A DNA stretch of 64,000 nucleotides, from assembly GCA_964450955.1 (NCBI GenBank), contig CAYVFI010000022.1:1-64000 (forward strand), in the 5' to 3' direction. The stretch is from CAYNWT01 sp964450955 (GTDB lineage Bacteria > Planctomycetota > Planctomycetia > Planctomycetales > Planctomycetaceae). Every line of letters begins with the position of its first letter. Positions within the stretch are counted from its first letter, which is position 1. Position numbers and translations under genes: made by a program. The notes beneath the pieces are model-generated. The model saw only the letters and a program-made list of their open reading frames with translations. It was not told the origin of the DNA and ran no database searches. Of the stretch, positions 24,910 through 34,134 are shown one piece after another.

Positions 24910-26817
24910 TTAACGCGAAGCCTTCAACCCGGCTATCACCGCTTTCAACCGAGCATTCTCTTCCGGCGACTCCTCCAGCGGCTCATCCCTAAACGCTGGC
25001 AGCAGCTTCTCCCACACCGTGTTCAATTCACCCTTCATGTCGCGAACGTTCGCAGTGATGGCAATGACAGCATCCTGTTCGGGAAGAACGATGCAAAACT
25101 GACCGTCTTTGCCGTCACCTCGGTAAGCCTGATGCCGACAACGCCAGAACTGGAACCCATACCCCTGGTCCCAGTCATTGGTCGGATCGCTGCCGTTGGA
25201 CACCTGCTTCGATGTCGCCGCATCGACCCACTGTTCGGGAACCACTTGTTTCCCGTTCCACTTTCCGCGTTGCAGATACAGCTGGCCAAACCTGGCGATA
25301 TCCTCAGTTCGAAGATACAAGCCGTAACCACCAATCGATACCCCCTGTGGGCTCTGGTCCCACTTCGGCTTCGGAATTCCGAGCGGTTCAAACAGCCGCG
25401 GCGTAAGGTAATCCAGGACTGTTTCCCCGGTGACCTTCTGCACAATGGCGGACAGCATGTAAGTCGCTGGAGTGTTGTATCGAAAGTGCGTGCCCGGTTT
25501 GTGTGGAACCGGATGAGCCAGAAACGCCTTCGCCCAGTCCGGTGCGGCTCGCCAATTGACTTCGTCTTGATGCCCCGTGTTCATAGTCAGCAAATCCCGA
25601 ACGCGCATTGCCTTGAGCTTCCACGTTGGCTTTTCAGGAGCATCGTCGGGAAAGAACTTCAGCACGCGATCATCAAGGCTCAGCTTCCCCTCAGCGATCG
25701 CCAGACCAACAGCCGTCGATGTGAAGCTCTTGCTAAGTGACCACAAAATGTGTGGCTTGTCAGCAGAGTGCGGTTCCCACCAGGCCTCTGCAACGACCTG
25801 TCCATGCCGAACAAGCATAAAGCTGTGCATCGAATCCAGCTTGCTATCGGCAGTCTGAATGAAGTCGCGGATTGCGGCCGAAGAAACGCCCTGCGATTCA
25901 GGTGTACTACGCGGTAACGCGTCGGTCGCGGACATTGGCTTCTGCAATGCGGCCAACCATTCCAACGACTGCTTTTGCCACGCGTCCCACATTGGCCCCT
26001 TGTAACCGTTAAGTCCGTGTCCGCCGGAAGGCAGTTCAAGGTATTGGCTCGGAACATTGTTCTCCCTCAACGCGGCAATCAAGGCCCGACTGTTGTCCGG
26101 AGGAACCGGCTTGTCGTCCACAGCATGAGCCAGAAACATTGGCGGCGTATTGGCCGTAACCTGCAATTCGTTCGAATACAGTCCCATTAACTCGGGCGTC
26201 GGGGCTTCGCCCAGCAGGTTCTTCTTTGATCCGCCGTGAGTCTTCGCCCCCATGGTGACCACGGGGTAAACCAGAATTGCGAAGTCCGGACGGCAACTGA
26301 ATCGTTCAATCGGATCGTCAGCGTTTTCGTTACCGTTGTCAAAATGTGTTGCGGCCGTGGACGCAAGATGTCCGCCCGCGGAAAAACCCATGATGCCAAT
26401 TTTCGTCGCATCAAGCTGCCACTGTTTTGCACTGGCTCGCACGGTGCGAATGGTTCGTTGAGCATCCAGCAGCGGAACCGCATGCCGACCCGCCGGCAAT
26501 CGATACTCCAGCACAATCCCAGTGATGCCATGCTTGTTTAACCACTTCGCGATGCCGTGCCCTTCTCCACCCGTCACCAGCATGCGATACCCTCCGCCCG
26601 GGCAAATTACGACTGCCGTCCCGTTTGGCTTTGCCGGTCGATGAACCGTGAAGAAGGCATTACCGTCCTCCGTCTTCCCATCTCCAACCGGCGCCGACCC
26701 GGCCCAAAGCGGCGTTCGTTTCGAGACCAAATTCGTATCAGAACGCGGCTGTTCCTGAGCGGCCGCAGTCGCGACCAGCGGTAGAACCACCGTAAGACAG
26801 ACCAGAAACTTCTTCAT
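24910..26817 (-). CDS. exported esterase/beta-lactamase-family fusion hydrolase
   Basis: 635 residues. The start at 26817 gives a signal peptide (KKFLVCLTVVLPLVATAAAQ). Residues about 35-300 are an alpha/beta-hydrolase of the BD-FAE/acetyl-xylan-esterase-like kind, with oxyanion CPGGGY, nucleophile G-F-S146-A-G-G, an acidic residue near AVDDKPVPP and His in SGGHGLN. Residues about 310-625 are a class C beta-lactamase/DD-peptidase-like serine hydrolase, with S360-L-S-K363 and RYNTPATY (Tyr motif). Both sets of catalytic residues are present, so two hydrolytic activities on one secreted chain are likely, perhaps on esterified polysaccharide. The pairing of two serine hydrolases is unusual. The substrate is unknown. 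Confidence 0.9.
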   Translation of the reverse strand: MKKFLVCLTVVLPLVATAAAQEQPRSDTNLVSKRTPLWAGSAPVGDGKTEDGNAFFTVHRPAKPNGTAVVICPGGGYRMLVTGGEGHGIAKWLNKHGITGIVLEYRLPAGRHAVPLLDAQRTIRTVRASAKQWQLDATKIGIMGFSAGGHLASTAATHFDNGNENADDPIERFSCRPDFAILVYPVVTMGAKTHGGSKKNLLGEAPTPELMGLYSNELQVTANTPPMFLAHAVDDKPVPPDNSRALIAALRENNVPSQYLELPSGGHGLNGYKGPMWDAWQKQSLEWLAALQKPMSATDALPRSTPESQGVSSAAIRDFIQTADSKLDSMHSFMLVRHGQVVAEAWWEPHSADKPHILWSLSKSFTSTAVGLAIAEGKLSLDDRVLKFFPDDAPEKPTWKLKAMRVRDLLTMNTGHQDEVNWRAAPDWAKAFLAHPVPHKPGTHFRYNTPATYMLSAIVQKVTGETVLDYLTPRLFEPLGIPKPKWDQSPQGVSIGGYGLYLRTEDIARFGQLYLQRGKWNGKQVVPEQWVDAATSKQVSNGSDPTNDWDQGYGFQFWRCRHQAYRGDGKDGQFCIVLPEQDAVIAITANVRDMKGELNTVWEKLLPAFRDEPLEESPEENARLKAVIAGLKASR

Positions 26818-26890
26818 GATTCTTACCCCGCAAGATGCCTTGTTGTTGTACACAGTTCGCACAGTGTAACGAAGCCTGGCCCCTTAAACG

Positions 26891-26925
26891 AAAAGCGGCC
26901 CGGAAGGACTTTGCCTGCCGGACCG
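26891..26925 (-). terminator. rho-independent terminator of the ECF-STN gene
   Basis: Minus strand: CGGTCCGG / CCGGGCCG stem (one G-U pair) followed by CTTTTCGTTT. It lies 28 bp after the stop at 26953. Confidence 0.75.
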
Positions 26926-26952
26926 CGTTGGTTCTATCAGCCGCTGTGCTTG

Positions 26953-28785
26953 TTACTTGTCTTTGGCAAGCAGGTTTAACAGCTTAACAATCCGGCGGTG
27001 TACGTCGTCATTCTGGCGTACCACCAACATGTCGCCAACAACTGCAATCGAACCACCGTTACCGTCGTTTTCCATCCACATCGCGGGCGGGCTTGTCATC
27101 TCCATCACAAGATTGACCAACTTGTCCGCCGGACTAATCTGACGAACAGGATTTCGGGTAGGTACCGAGACCTGCCCGGCAGTCGAACCGCCACCCGATC
27201 TACCGCCGCCAAACTGCTTTGGTTCACCGCCCCCCATACCATTTGGAACACCAAACATACCGCCACCGCCGCCGATTTGGGCTCCACCCATTCCACCGGC
27301 CGCAGAGTCACCCACGCTGCCAATGGCCATCTTCAGCAACGATGCCACTTTGTAGGTGCGAACGAAGTAGTTCTCCTCGTTCATGGCTTCATCGACAGTC
27401 GTGATCGTGAGAACTTCGTTGTCGATAGAGGCCGTAATGTCCATGGAAACGGACCGGAGGATCAGCTTCAGGGCATGTTCCAGCTTGATGTTTTGCAAAG
27501 AGACCGGGCGAGTTAGTTTCAAATCTTCAATGGACAAGCCATCGTCATCCAGGGCCGCTGTATCGAACCACACCTGCATGGTGTGCCCGTCGTGTTTTTC
27601 TGAATAGTGGCTGGCGAGAAACTCCATAACATCAGGCAACGATTCCCCCGATATGAAATCCATGCTCGGAATGCTCTCATCAAACATTTCGTAAAGCCAC
27701 TTTTCTCCAGCAGTCGCTCGTGTTGGGTAGCTGGTGAATGCTGCGGGAACCGAGTCGATTCCCGGCGTGGCAGTGGCAGTGGCAGCGGCAGCGACCGGCA
27801 CTGACGTTGCGGTCGGAGCCAGCACGACTTCAAGCTGTTCAGCCTTTTCGCTGTCGCCGTTACCGGCCTTGCCAGCCTCACCGGGCGAACTCTGTTCTAA
27901 CGCCGCCGTATCCAACGCGGAGTGTGCTCCGCCTGAACTGGTTCCGTTAGCATTTGTTCCTGCAGCCATGCCGGCCAGGCCAGCTAACGCTACGACGCCG
28001 ACAACTGATGAGATAATCGCTTTAACACTGATCATGGATGTGATCTCCGGTCGAACAAGGGGTTCAAGATTGGAAAGGTCAGTCGTCCCGGGAAGTGACT
28101 GAGAAAGCGTTTGGGTTCCCACTTCGATTGTGCTGCTGACCAGAGTTGGCGACGCAGACACAGTTTCCGTTGCCAACAAGTGTGTGGCAGCGGCAAGTGC
28201 TCCTATTCCTACACCACGTCTGGCAAGTCGCACACGGAGCATGTTGCGACCCTGACGGATCCTTCCGTCGATGGTTCCTTTGCTGACGTCCAATTGGTCA
28301 GCGATCTGCTGACTGGTTTGGTCAGCGAAATAGGTCATGACAAGAACGTCACGATACCTGTTTGGTAGTGTCTGAAGTTCTTCGTCCAGAATGACCGCGT
28401 CCTGATCGTCTGCAATCTGTTGCAACGGATCAGACTCCGGGCCAGTCTGTTCTTCAGGTAGAGGCTGCACGGGATGCCTCCTTTTTGCGCGGACCAGCCG
28501 GACGGAGATTCGCCAGGCGACGCTATAGAGCCAACTGCTGAGGCTCTGGATCTTCTTAATCTGACGTGGTCGTTTTGCCAGCGTCAGGAATGTGGCCTGG
28601 AAGGCATCATCGACTTCTACACCAGAACCGATGACTCGCCGGCAAACGGCGTTCACAAGGCGTTCGTACCGCTGGACAATCTCAGCAAACGCCTGTTCGT
28701 CAGCATCCTGAGCGAACCGCCTGAGCAGTTCTCGATCGCCCAGATTTGCGTACGATTCGGTTGTTGGTTGCCCTTCCATATACAA
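26953..28785 (-). CDS. ECF sigma factor fused to a membrane segment and STN-like domain
   Basis: 610 residues (608 if the ATG at 28779 is used). Residues 1-185 are a complete ECF sigma: region 2 (ELLRRFAQDADEQAFAEIVQRYERLVNAVCRR, DDAFQATFLTLAK) and region 4 (LPNRYRDVLVMTYFADQTSQQIADQLDVSKGTIDGRIRQGRNMLR). A linker leads to a transmembrane helix at about 253-275 (MISVKAIISSVVGVVALAGLAG). Beyond about 360 a secretin/TonB short N-terminal (STN)-like domain follows (WFDTAALDDDGLSIEDLKLTRPVSLQNIKLEHALKLILRS, ITASIDNEVLTITTVDEA), then Gly-rich linker and a tail. The sigma would be tethered, with the sensor region outside. No separate anti-sigma is adjacent. Confidence 0.88.
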   Translation of the reverse strand: MYMEGQPTTESYANLGDRELLRRFAQDADEQAFAEIVQRYERLVNAVCRRVIGSGVEVDDAFQATFLTLAKRPRQIKKIQSLSSWLYSVAWRISVRLVRAKRRHPVQPLPEEQTGPESDPLQQIADDQDAVILDEELQTLPNRYRDVLVMTYFADQTSQQIADQLDVSKGTIDGRIRQGRNMLRVRLARRGVGIGALAAATHLLATETVSASPTLVSSTIEVGTQTLSQSLPGTTDLSNLEPLVRPEITSMISVKAIISSVVGVVALAGLAGMAAGTNANGTSSGGAHSALDTAALEQSSPGEAGKAGNGDSEKAEQLEVVLAPTATSVPVAAAATATATPGIDSVPAAFTSYPTRATAGEKWLYEMFDESIPSMDFISGESLPDVMEFLASHYSEKHDGHTMQVWFDTAALDDDGLSIEDLKLTRPVSLQNIKLEHALKLILRSVSMDITASIDNEVLTITTVDEAMNEENYFVRTYKVASLLKMAIGSVGDSAAGGMGGAQIGGGGGMFGVPNGMGGGEPKQFGGGRSGGGSTAGQVSVPTRNPVRQISPADKLVNLVMEMTSPPAMWMENDGNGGSIAVVGDMLVVRQNDDVHRRIVKLLNLLAKDK

Positions 28786-28904
28786 CTAGTGTACCTGGAC
28801 GAACACCCGCTGCGCGCGATTTGGAATTTTTTGGCTGGTTTCGCAAACTGGCCCGGTAAAACAGCCGACACCTGTCCGGCAGCAAACAACACCGAGGGCG
28901 CATA

Positions 28905-28937
28905 GAAAAACCCGCGAGCCTTGTAGGGCTCGCGGGT
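28905..28937 (-). terminator. strong minus-strand terminator
   Basis: Perfect 11-bp stem ACCCGCGAGCC / GGCTCGCGGGT (28910-28920 with 28927-28937) followed on the minus strand by TTTTTCTATG. No matching upstream gene is visible within 480 bp except panD. Confidence 0.85.
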
Positions 28938-29421
28938 TCAAACTCAAACTTCCCGAGAATTGCAAGCGGAAGAGTCGCAGCGAGTAGAGCGAGGATCGGA
29001 TAGTGCCAGGCACTCATCGCTTGAAGATCCGGGCTCACGCGAAAGGTTTGGAACCTCCGTTGGAATTCTATCGAGAAGCTTGTATCGAAATCGTAGTGCG
29101 CGTTTGCACTTCGTCATCTGCAAACATCTCTTTGCCGAACAAATTCCGATCATCGAAATCGCTCGGCACGATAATGATCGGCATCCGACTTCTGGCGTCT
29201 ACATCCGGATTTTGAATCAACGGAGTTTTGTTTTTCAACGGTCAGTATCAGCGATTTTGTACGCGTTCGGCACAAAAAAAACGCTCAAGTCGCGGACTGG
29301 AAACTCCGCCACTTTGGGTTATCCGAATAACGCGAACCGGAATGGTTCTCTTGGAATGTGCCTCTAAACAAGGACATTCTGAACTTGAGAACCAGCTTTT
29401 GGTTCCGCTTCACGACAGCCC
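28938..29421. other. 484-bp gene-free region between panD and a terminator
   Basis: No supported open frame. The only tempting frame on the minus strand (start 29017, hydrophobic AWHYPILALLAATLPLAIL) would run straight through the terminator hairpin. A perfect 13-nt palindrome AGTGCC-A-GGCACT sits at 29002-29014. The region may be a long 3' UTR of panD or the site of an independent RNA ending at 28910. Confidence 0.4.
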
Positions 29422-29814
29422 TTACAGCCAGTCGCTCAGCTTCGTATTGCGTTCCATCGCAAGCGTGTCGGCAACGCGGTTTTGTTCGTCAACCAGCACG
29501 ACGGTGGCTTTGTGTTTCTTGATTTCTGACTTCTTAAAGTCGGCGTACGTACACAGGATGACAACGTCACCCGGCTTCACCAAATGCGCGGCGGCGCCGT
29601 TGATGCAAATCTGACCTTCACCCGCTTCACCAGGGATGACGTACGTGTTGAGACGTGTCCCGCGAGTCACGTTGTAAATCTCGATGCGTTCGAGTTCGAT
29701 GATGTCTGCTGCTTCCATCAGATCACGATCAATCGTGATGCTGCCTACATAATGCAGATCGGCCTCAGTGACGGTGGCCCGGTGGATCTTGGATTTCAGC
29801 AGTGTGCGCTTCAT
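29422..29814 (-). CDS. panD: aspartate 1-decarboxylase proenzyme
   Basis: 130 residues, the usual length. PanD makes beta-alanine for pantothenate and CoA. The pyruvoyl cleavage site is the G24-S25 pair in ADLHYVGSITID. Downstream, YNVTRGTRLNTYVIPG and the GDVVILCTYADFKKSE segment match the family. The start at 29814 is chosen from the conserved MKRTLLKSKIHRATV; the longer frame from 29883 adds 23 unsupported residues. The stop-to-start distance from pheT (29920) is 105 bp on the same strand, so they may be co-transcribed. Confidence 0.95.
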   Translation of the reverse strand: MKRTLLKSKIHRATVTEADLHYVGSITIDRDLMEAADIIELERIEIYNVTRGTRLNTYVIPGEAGEGQICINGAAAHLVKPGDVVILCTYADFKKSEIKKHKATVVLVDEQNRVADTLAMERNTKLSDWL

Positions 29815-29919
29815 GGTGTTCTCCCGCGTGTGTGACGGCGATTGTAACGACCGACCCGACCGGATTGGGCCGCTTTTCGCCACGTTCTTTCAGTACCGAA
29901 TTCGGCACGCAAGGCCGAA

Positions 29920-31986
29920 TTAAGCACGCAAAGACGCCCCAAGTTGCTTCTCACACGCGGCAATAATGTTTTGCTGCGCCGCTTCGACTTCTTCAGAAGT
30001 CAGCGTTCGATCCGCAGATCGAAATCGGTTGGTGACGACGTACGACTTCTTGCCAAGCTCAATGCCTTTGCCCCGGTACTGCCCGCCGAAGCTAACCGAA
30101 TCCAAAAGCTCACCACCGTTGGCCGCCACGCATTCCGACACCTGTTCCCAACTCACAGACTCATCCAAAACAAAGTTAAGATCGCGAGCCACGGAAGGAA
30201 ACTCGGGGAGAACCGAATACATCGGTTCCAAATCGGCGATCGCCAACAGCGGTTCCAACATCAGCTCAAACGCGCTGGCTCCGTCGCGAAGTTTGGTCTT
30301 TGAAATGACGTCTGATGACAATTCTCCCGCCCAGCCCCACAGCTGACCATTCAGATAAATCTCCGCGCCGCGCCCCGTTTCAAACTGCGGAACGTCAGAC
30401 GGTTTGGTCGTCACCACTGCTGATCGATTCACAGACTGCGCAAGCGCTTCAATGACACCCTTCAAATCGTTGGTGTCACCCGCCAGAAGCGGACGCCCGC
30501 TCACACCGCCAATAGTAATTGGTTCGACTTTTGTTTCGTCTGTCTCCGAATCAGCCGCAAGGTACACGCGGGCGAGTTCGAACAATTCTGCATTGGCGGT
30601 TCCGTGGCGTTCATTGTCACGACGACAAACCAGCAAACTGGGCACAAGACTCGCGCGGAGGATGTTCTCTTCGCGGCGTGTTGAGTGGTCCACCGAGACA
30701 AAGTCCGTGAGACCACGCGGATTGAAGTACTGCGTCTGGTCTGCGGACACAAACGAAAGCGTCACGCAATCAAAGAAGCCCAGGGAAACCAGGCAGTCGC
30801 GGACCCGATCCGTCACGCGATCGACTTTCGACCTGGCCGTTGAAACAACCGGAAGCGTGGCGTCGTCCGGAATATTTTCATAACCGTAGATGCGAGCGAC
30901 CTCTTCAACCAAATCGCATTCCCGCGTCAGGTCACGGCGCCATGATGGAGGTTCGAAAGTACCCTCGTCAGCGGTGACCTTAACCGTCTTGAGGCCAAGC
31001 TTGTTTAGAATGCTTGTTGATTCATCTGCGGCGACATCGATACCAACGATTCGAGGAACCTGGTTGAACCGCATACTGACCGGTTCTCGCTTTTCTGCCG
31101 CTTCACTGCCGGCCATCGCAACGCCTTCAACCAACGTTCCACCGGCCAGCTGCAGAATGAGTTCGCAGCAGCGGCGGCTGGCCCAGTCAAGCTGACGGCG
31201 ATCAACGGTTCGTTCGAACCTGAACGACGATGGACTGAATAGCTTTAGCGTTCTGGCAGTGCGGCGAACCGAAAGCGGAGCGAACGCAGCGACTTCCACC
31301 AACACGTCGGTCGTGCTGTCGCTGATCTCTGTTTCCAGGCCACCCATGACACCGCCGATGGCGACTGGCTTCGACGCATCGCAAATCACGCACATCTGAT
31401 CGTCCAGTTCGTATTCCTTCTGATCAATGGCCGCGATCTTCTCACCCTTCTTCGCACGCCGAACAACGATGCGGTTCTCGTCCAGCTTATCGAAGTCGAA
31501 CGCGTGCAACGGCTGGCCGCATTCCAGCATCACGTAGTTCGTGATGTCCACGACGTTGTTGATGGACTTGTACTTGGTGCAGTTTTCTTTGTAGTCCCAG
31601 TGGGCAGCTTCCAGGCGTTTGACCAACCAGTCCGGGCTGGGCCCAACCTTCACGCCCTTGATGACGCGAGCCGTATACTGTGGGCAGATGTCTTCGCACT
31701 CAATCGCAATGGATGTCACGTCGGCGATGTTGCCTGATCCGGTTGGAACCTCAGCCGCCGGGATTGTGAGTTCCTTGTCAAACAGAACACCAATCTCGCG
31801 AGCCACGCCAATGTGTCCCAAACAGTCGGGGCGGTTGCTGGTTACCTCCAGGTCAATCGCGGTGTCGCCGTTAGCCGGTTCGACATCTTCCAGGTTCAGC
31901 CCCGACATGGTGAGCTCATGGGTGAGCTTGTCCAAAGGCATATCAACCGCGACGTACTCGCGTAACCAGTCCACACTTACGATCAT
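29920..31986 (-). CDS. pheT: phenylalanine-tRNA ligase beta subunit, short form
   Basis: 688 residues versus about 795 in E. coli. The N-terminal segment (VDWLREYVAVDMPLDKLTHELTMSGLNLEDVEP) passes straight to IDLEVTSNRPDCLGHIGVAREI, so the EMAP/tRNA_bind (B2) domain is missing. The B3/B4 editing-domain region, the B5 helix-turn-helix-like domain (about 300-370) and a C-terminal anticodon-binding ferredoxin-like domain (LPEFPSVARDLNFVLDESVSWEQV) are all present. It charges tRNA-Phe together with PheS, which is not adjacent. The next minus-strand gene upstream is a PQQ-propeller gene, not pheS. Confidence 0.93.
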   Translation of the reverse strand: MIVSVDWLREYVAVDMPLDKLTHELTMSGLNLEDVEPANGDTAIDLEVTSNRPDCLGHIGVAREIGVLFDKELTIPAAEVPTGSGNIADVTSIAIECEDICPQYTARVIKGVKVGPSPDWLVKRLEAAHWDYKENCTKYKSINNVVDITNYVMLECGQPLHAFDFDKLDENRIVVRRAKKGEKIAAIDQKEYELDDQMCVICDASKPVAIGGVMGGLETEISDSTTDVLVEVAAFAPLSVRRTARTLKLFSPSSFRFERTVDRRQLDWASRRCCELILQLAGGTLVEGVAMAGSEAAEKREPVSMRFNQVPRIVGIDVAADESTSILNKLGLKTVKVTADEGTFEPPSWRRDLTRECDLVEEVARIYGYENIPDDATLPVVSTARSKVDRVTDRVRDCLVSLGFFDCVTLSFVSADQTQYFNPRGLTDFVSVDHSTRREENILRASLVPSLLVCRRDNERHGTANAELFELARVYLAADSETDETKVEPITIGGVSGRPLLAGDTNDLKGVIEALAQSVNRSAVVTTKPSDVPQFETGRGAEIYLNGQLWGWAGELSSDVISKTKLRDGASAFELMLEPLLAIADLEPMYSVLPEFPSVARDLNFVLDESVSWEQVSECVAANGGELLDSVSFGGQYRGKGIELGKKSYVVTNRFRSADRTLTSEEVEAAQQNIIAACEKQLGASLRA

Positions 31987-32058
31987 CGTCTGTCTTCTTT
32001 AACCGTGCCCTGCAACGGGCCGTTTGTTCAAACTGCCAGAACCGGCATCAACCGGTTC

Positions 32059-32123
32059 CCATCCGGCCCAGCGATCACCTAATCCCTGCGACCCGCTCAC
32101 CGGATACCGATGGAACGGAACGT
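32059..32123 (-). repeat. intergenic repeat unit, copy B (after the PQQ gene)
   Basis: Near-identical 22-nt core at 32102-32123 to the unit after fae (22305-22326), with weaker similarity over 65 nt to a common CCGGCC block. A hairpin GAACCGG / CCGGTTC (32039-32058) follows in transcription order. Confidence 0.6.
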
Positions 32124-32128
32124 TCCCC

Positions 32129-33394
32129 CTAGAGTTGGTAGCACATGAGCTTGTCTTGTTCGCGGAGGTACATTTTGCCTCCGCAGATTACAGGATGAGC
32201 CCATGTTTTTCCCTTCTGGTACTCAGGCTTGATGGCGCCGCGGAGTTCGTACCCGGTCGGAGTCGCCTCAATCAGCGCGAGTTCGCCTGTTTCGTAACGG
32301 AAAATCAGGTTCTTGCCCACCAGCGCGACTGCGGCTGAACCGCCGCCAAGCCCGCGTAGCTTGCTGCCGCCCCACTTCAGTTTGCCAGTCGCCATTTCCA
32401 CACACGCCGGGAAACCCTTGTTGTGGCCATGCCCGCAGTAAACGAAATTGCCAAGCTGAATCATGCCGCCGTGGTGGTTCTGAAGAACTCGCTTGTCCAG
32501 CCAGTACTTCTCTGTCGCCTTCACACCGTCACCTTCCTGGCTTAGTTCGACTAGCGCCGATCCACCGTCGCCGTACCCGGACGAACAAAAAACGTAGTCG
32601 CCGACACATATCGGAGTTGGAATATTCGCAGTCCGGTTCGCGACGCGGTTGTAGGTCCACAACAACTTGCCATCCGACGCGCGGACCCCAATCACGCCTC
32701 GACCAACCAGGGTGACATACTGCTTCACTCCAGCCGCCTGACTGATGACGATTGAAGAATATCCGGCTCCATTCCTGCCTTTACCATTCGACGCAGGCGC
32801 GGCGCTTTTCCAAACTTCTTCACCTGTCATTTTATTTAACGCGACAATCATGGCGTCTGGACCTCCGGGAGTGCAGAGAACCCAATCGCCATCGACCAGT
32901 GGGGACTCTGAGTATCCCCAGCCGGACATCATGGAACCGCCCCACTGCTTGAACGCTTTTGACCAATTCAATTTGCCGTCGGCAGCGTTGAGGCAGGCGA
33001 TGTTGCCATCGGAAGTAATCACGTAAACTCGATCGCCGTCAACGGCCGGAGTACAGCGGGCGCCTGAGTAGCCATGCTTTGGATTCTCATCCGTCAACTT
33101 GCGAGTCCACAGAGGCTTGCCATCTTCAAGCGCCATCGCGATCGCACACTGGGCGCCGTCCTTGTTGCCCGTCGTATAGATCATGCCATTGGCTATCGAG
33201 ACGCTGGCGTAGCCGCTTCCGGTTCCTTCCACCATCCACAGTAGCTCGGGGCTTTTTTCGTTCCAGTCGAGTTCCAGATTCGTATCGGGAGAGTGGCCAT
33301 CACGATTCGGACCGCGCCATTGCGGCCAATCCTGAGCGTGAACCATCGAGGCTGAAAGACACAGAAACAAAACAAAAGCCGCGCGAGGTGACAT
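32129..33394 (-). CDS. second secreted PQQ-like beta-propeller protein
   Basis: 421 residues. The start at 33394 gives a signal peptide (SPRAAFVLFLCLSASMVHAQ). The propeller opens with DWPQWRGPNRDGHSPDTNL, and blades show DGKPLWTRKL, DGKLNWSKAFKQWGG, DGKLLWTYNRVAN, TGKLKWGG and GKTWAHPVI. It lacks catalytic motifs of a quinoprotein dehydrogenase and is probably a scaffold or binding protein in the periplasm. It resembles the propeller at 23248-24546 in its opening motif and length, so the two are likely paralogues. The stop lies about 6 nt before repeat copy B. Confidence 0.88.
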   Translation of the reverse strand: MSPRAAFVLFLCLSASMVHAQDWPQWRGPNRDGHSPDTNLELDWNEKSPELLWMVEGTGSGYASVSIANGMIYTTGNKDGAQCAIAMALEDGKPLWTRKLTDENPKHGYSGARCTPAVDGDRVYVITSDGNIACLNAADGKLNWSKAFKQWGGSMMSGWGYSESPLVDGDWVLCTPGGPDAMIVALNKMTGEEVWKSAAPASNGKGRNGAGYSSIVISQAAGVKQYVTLVGRGVIGVRASDGKLLWTYNRVANRTANIPTPICVGDYVFCSSGYGDGGSALVELSQEGDGVKATEKYWLDKRVLQNHHGGMIQLGNFVYCGHGHNKGFPACVEMATGKLKWGGSKLRGLGGGSAAVALVGKNLIFRYETGELALIEATPTGYELRGAIKPEYQKGKTWAHPVICGGKMYLREQDKLMCYQL

Positions 33395-33656
33395 CTTGAG
33401 GAATCCGCTGAAGGGCTGTTGGGGGGAGCAAATAGTGGGGTCTGGAGTATACGAAGGCCCCAAAAAACAGACAACTTGGCTAAGTGACAGCGAACAGCAG
33501 ACCCGCAGCAGGTGCCGGTTTCAGAGACACCGCCGAGACGGTTCCTGGCGTTCGCCCGATTTTGGGCCAAAGTGGGCTTTCTGGGTCGAGACACTTTTGC
33601 GAGGGTCCTGAACTGTAATGCGTGCCAGCGGTTCTGGCTTTAACGAGGTGCCACGG

Positions 33657-34055
33657 ATGGCCGAAGCAGAAGTCATCGACATCATCAAGAACAGTCTCAA
33701 CGAACTACTTCGTTGGGTTGGTTTCGGCACGTTGGCCGGTTTGGCCGCGAAGGCCATCATGCCCGGACGCGATCCGGGCGGCGCGGTCACCACGATGCTC
33801 ATGGGTATCGGCGGGAGCGTGATTGGCTGCGGAATCGTGATGTTCTTTTGGCGAGAAGCCACCATTGATCCCATCAGCGGAAAGGGCTTCATCGCTGCGA
33901 CGGCGGGCGCTTTCCTGTTGCTGTTCTCGTATCGACTGATGTCAGGCTCGTTTTACTCAGAAGCCAGCGGTCACGAAGACGGAACCATTCACCGGGCTCG
34001 ACGACGGAGCCGACGTCGACGCATGGTTGACGACGGTTATCGCGACGCTGCGTAA
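33657..34055 (+). CDS. GlsB/YeaQ/YmgE-like small membrane protein
   Basis: 132 residues. The start at 33657 is preferred to 33618 because the hydrophobic body begins soon after. A transglycosylase-associated-type motif is visible: GFGTLAGLAAKAIMPGRDPGGAVTTMLMGIGGSVIG, followed by a third hydrophobic segment (FIAATAGAFLLLFSYRLM). The C-terminus is very basic (RARRRSRRRRMVDDGYRDAA), which is an unusual addition. The family is tied to envelope stress but its molecular role is unproven. It is divergent from the PQQ gene. Confidence 0.75.
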   Translation: MAEAEVIDIIKNSLNELLRWVGFGTLAGLAAKAIMPGRDPGGAVTTMLMGIGGSVIGCGIVMFFWREATIDPISGKGFIAATAGAFLLLFSYRLMSGSFYSEASGHEDGTIHRARRRSRRRRMVDDGYRDAA

Positions 34056-34134
34056 GCCAAAGTCATACACCGCGGAGACGCGGAGGCGCTGAGACGACGT
34101 CCTCGGGTTTCCCGCCAACGCAGCCACTTTGCCT

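Noticed and set aside
28700..29038. Minus-strand frame with a hydrophobic N-terminus (AWHYPILALLAATLPLAIL)
   Set aside because: It runs through the strong terminator at 28905-28937 and then overlaps the 5' end of the ECF gene's leader; coding across a perfect terminator hairpin is unlikely.
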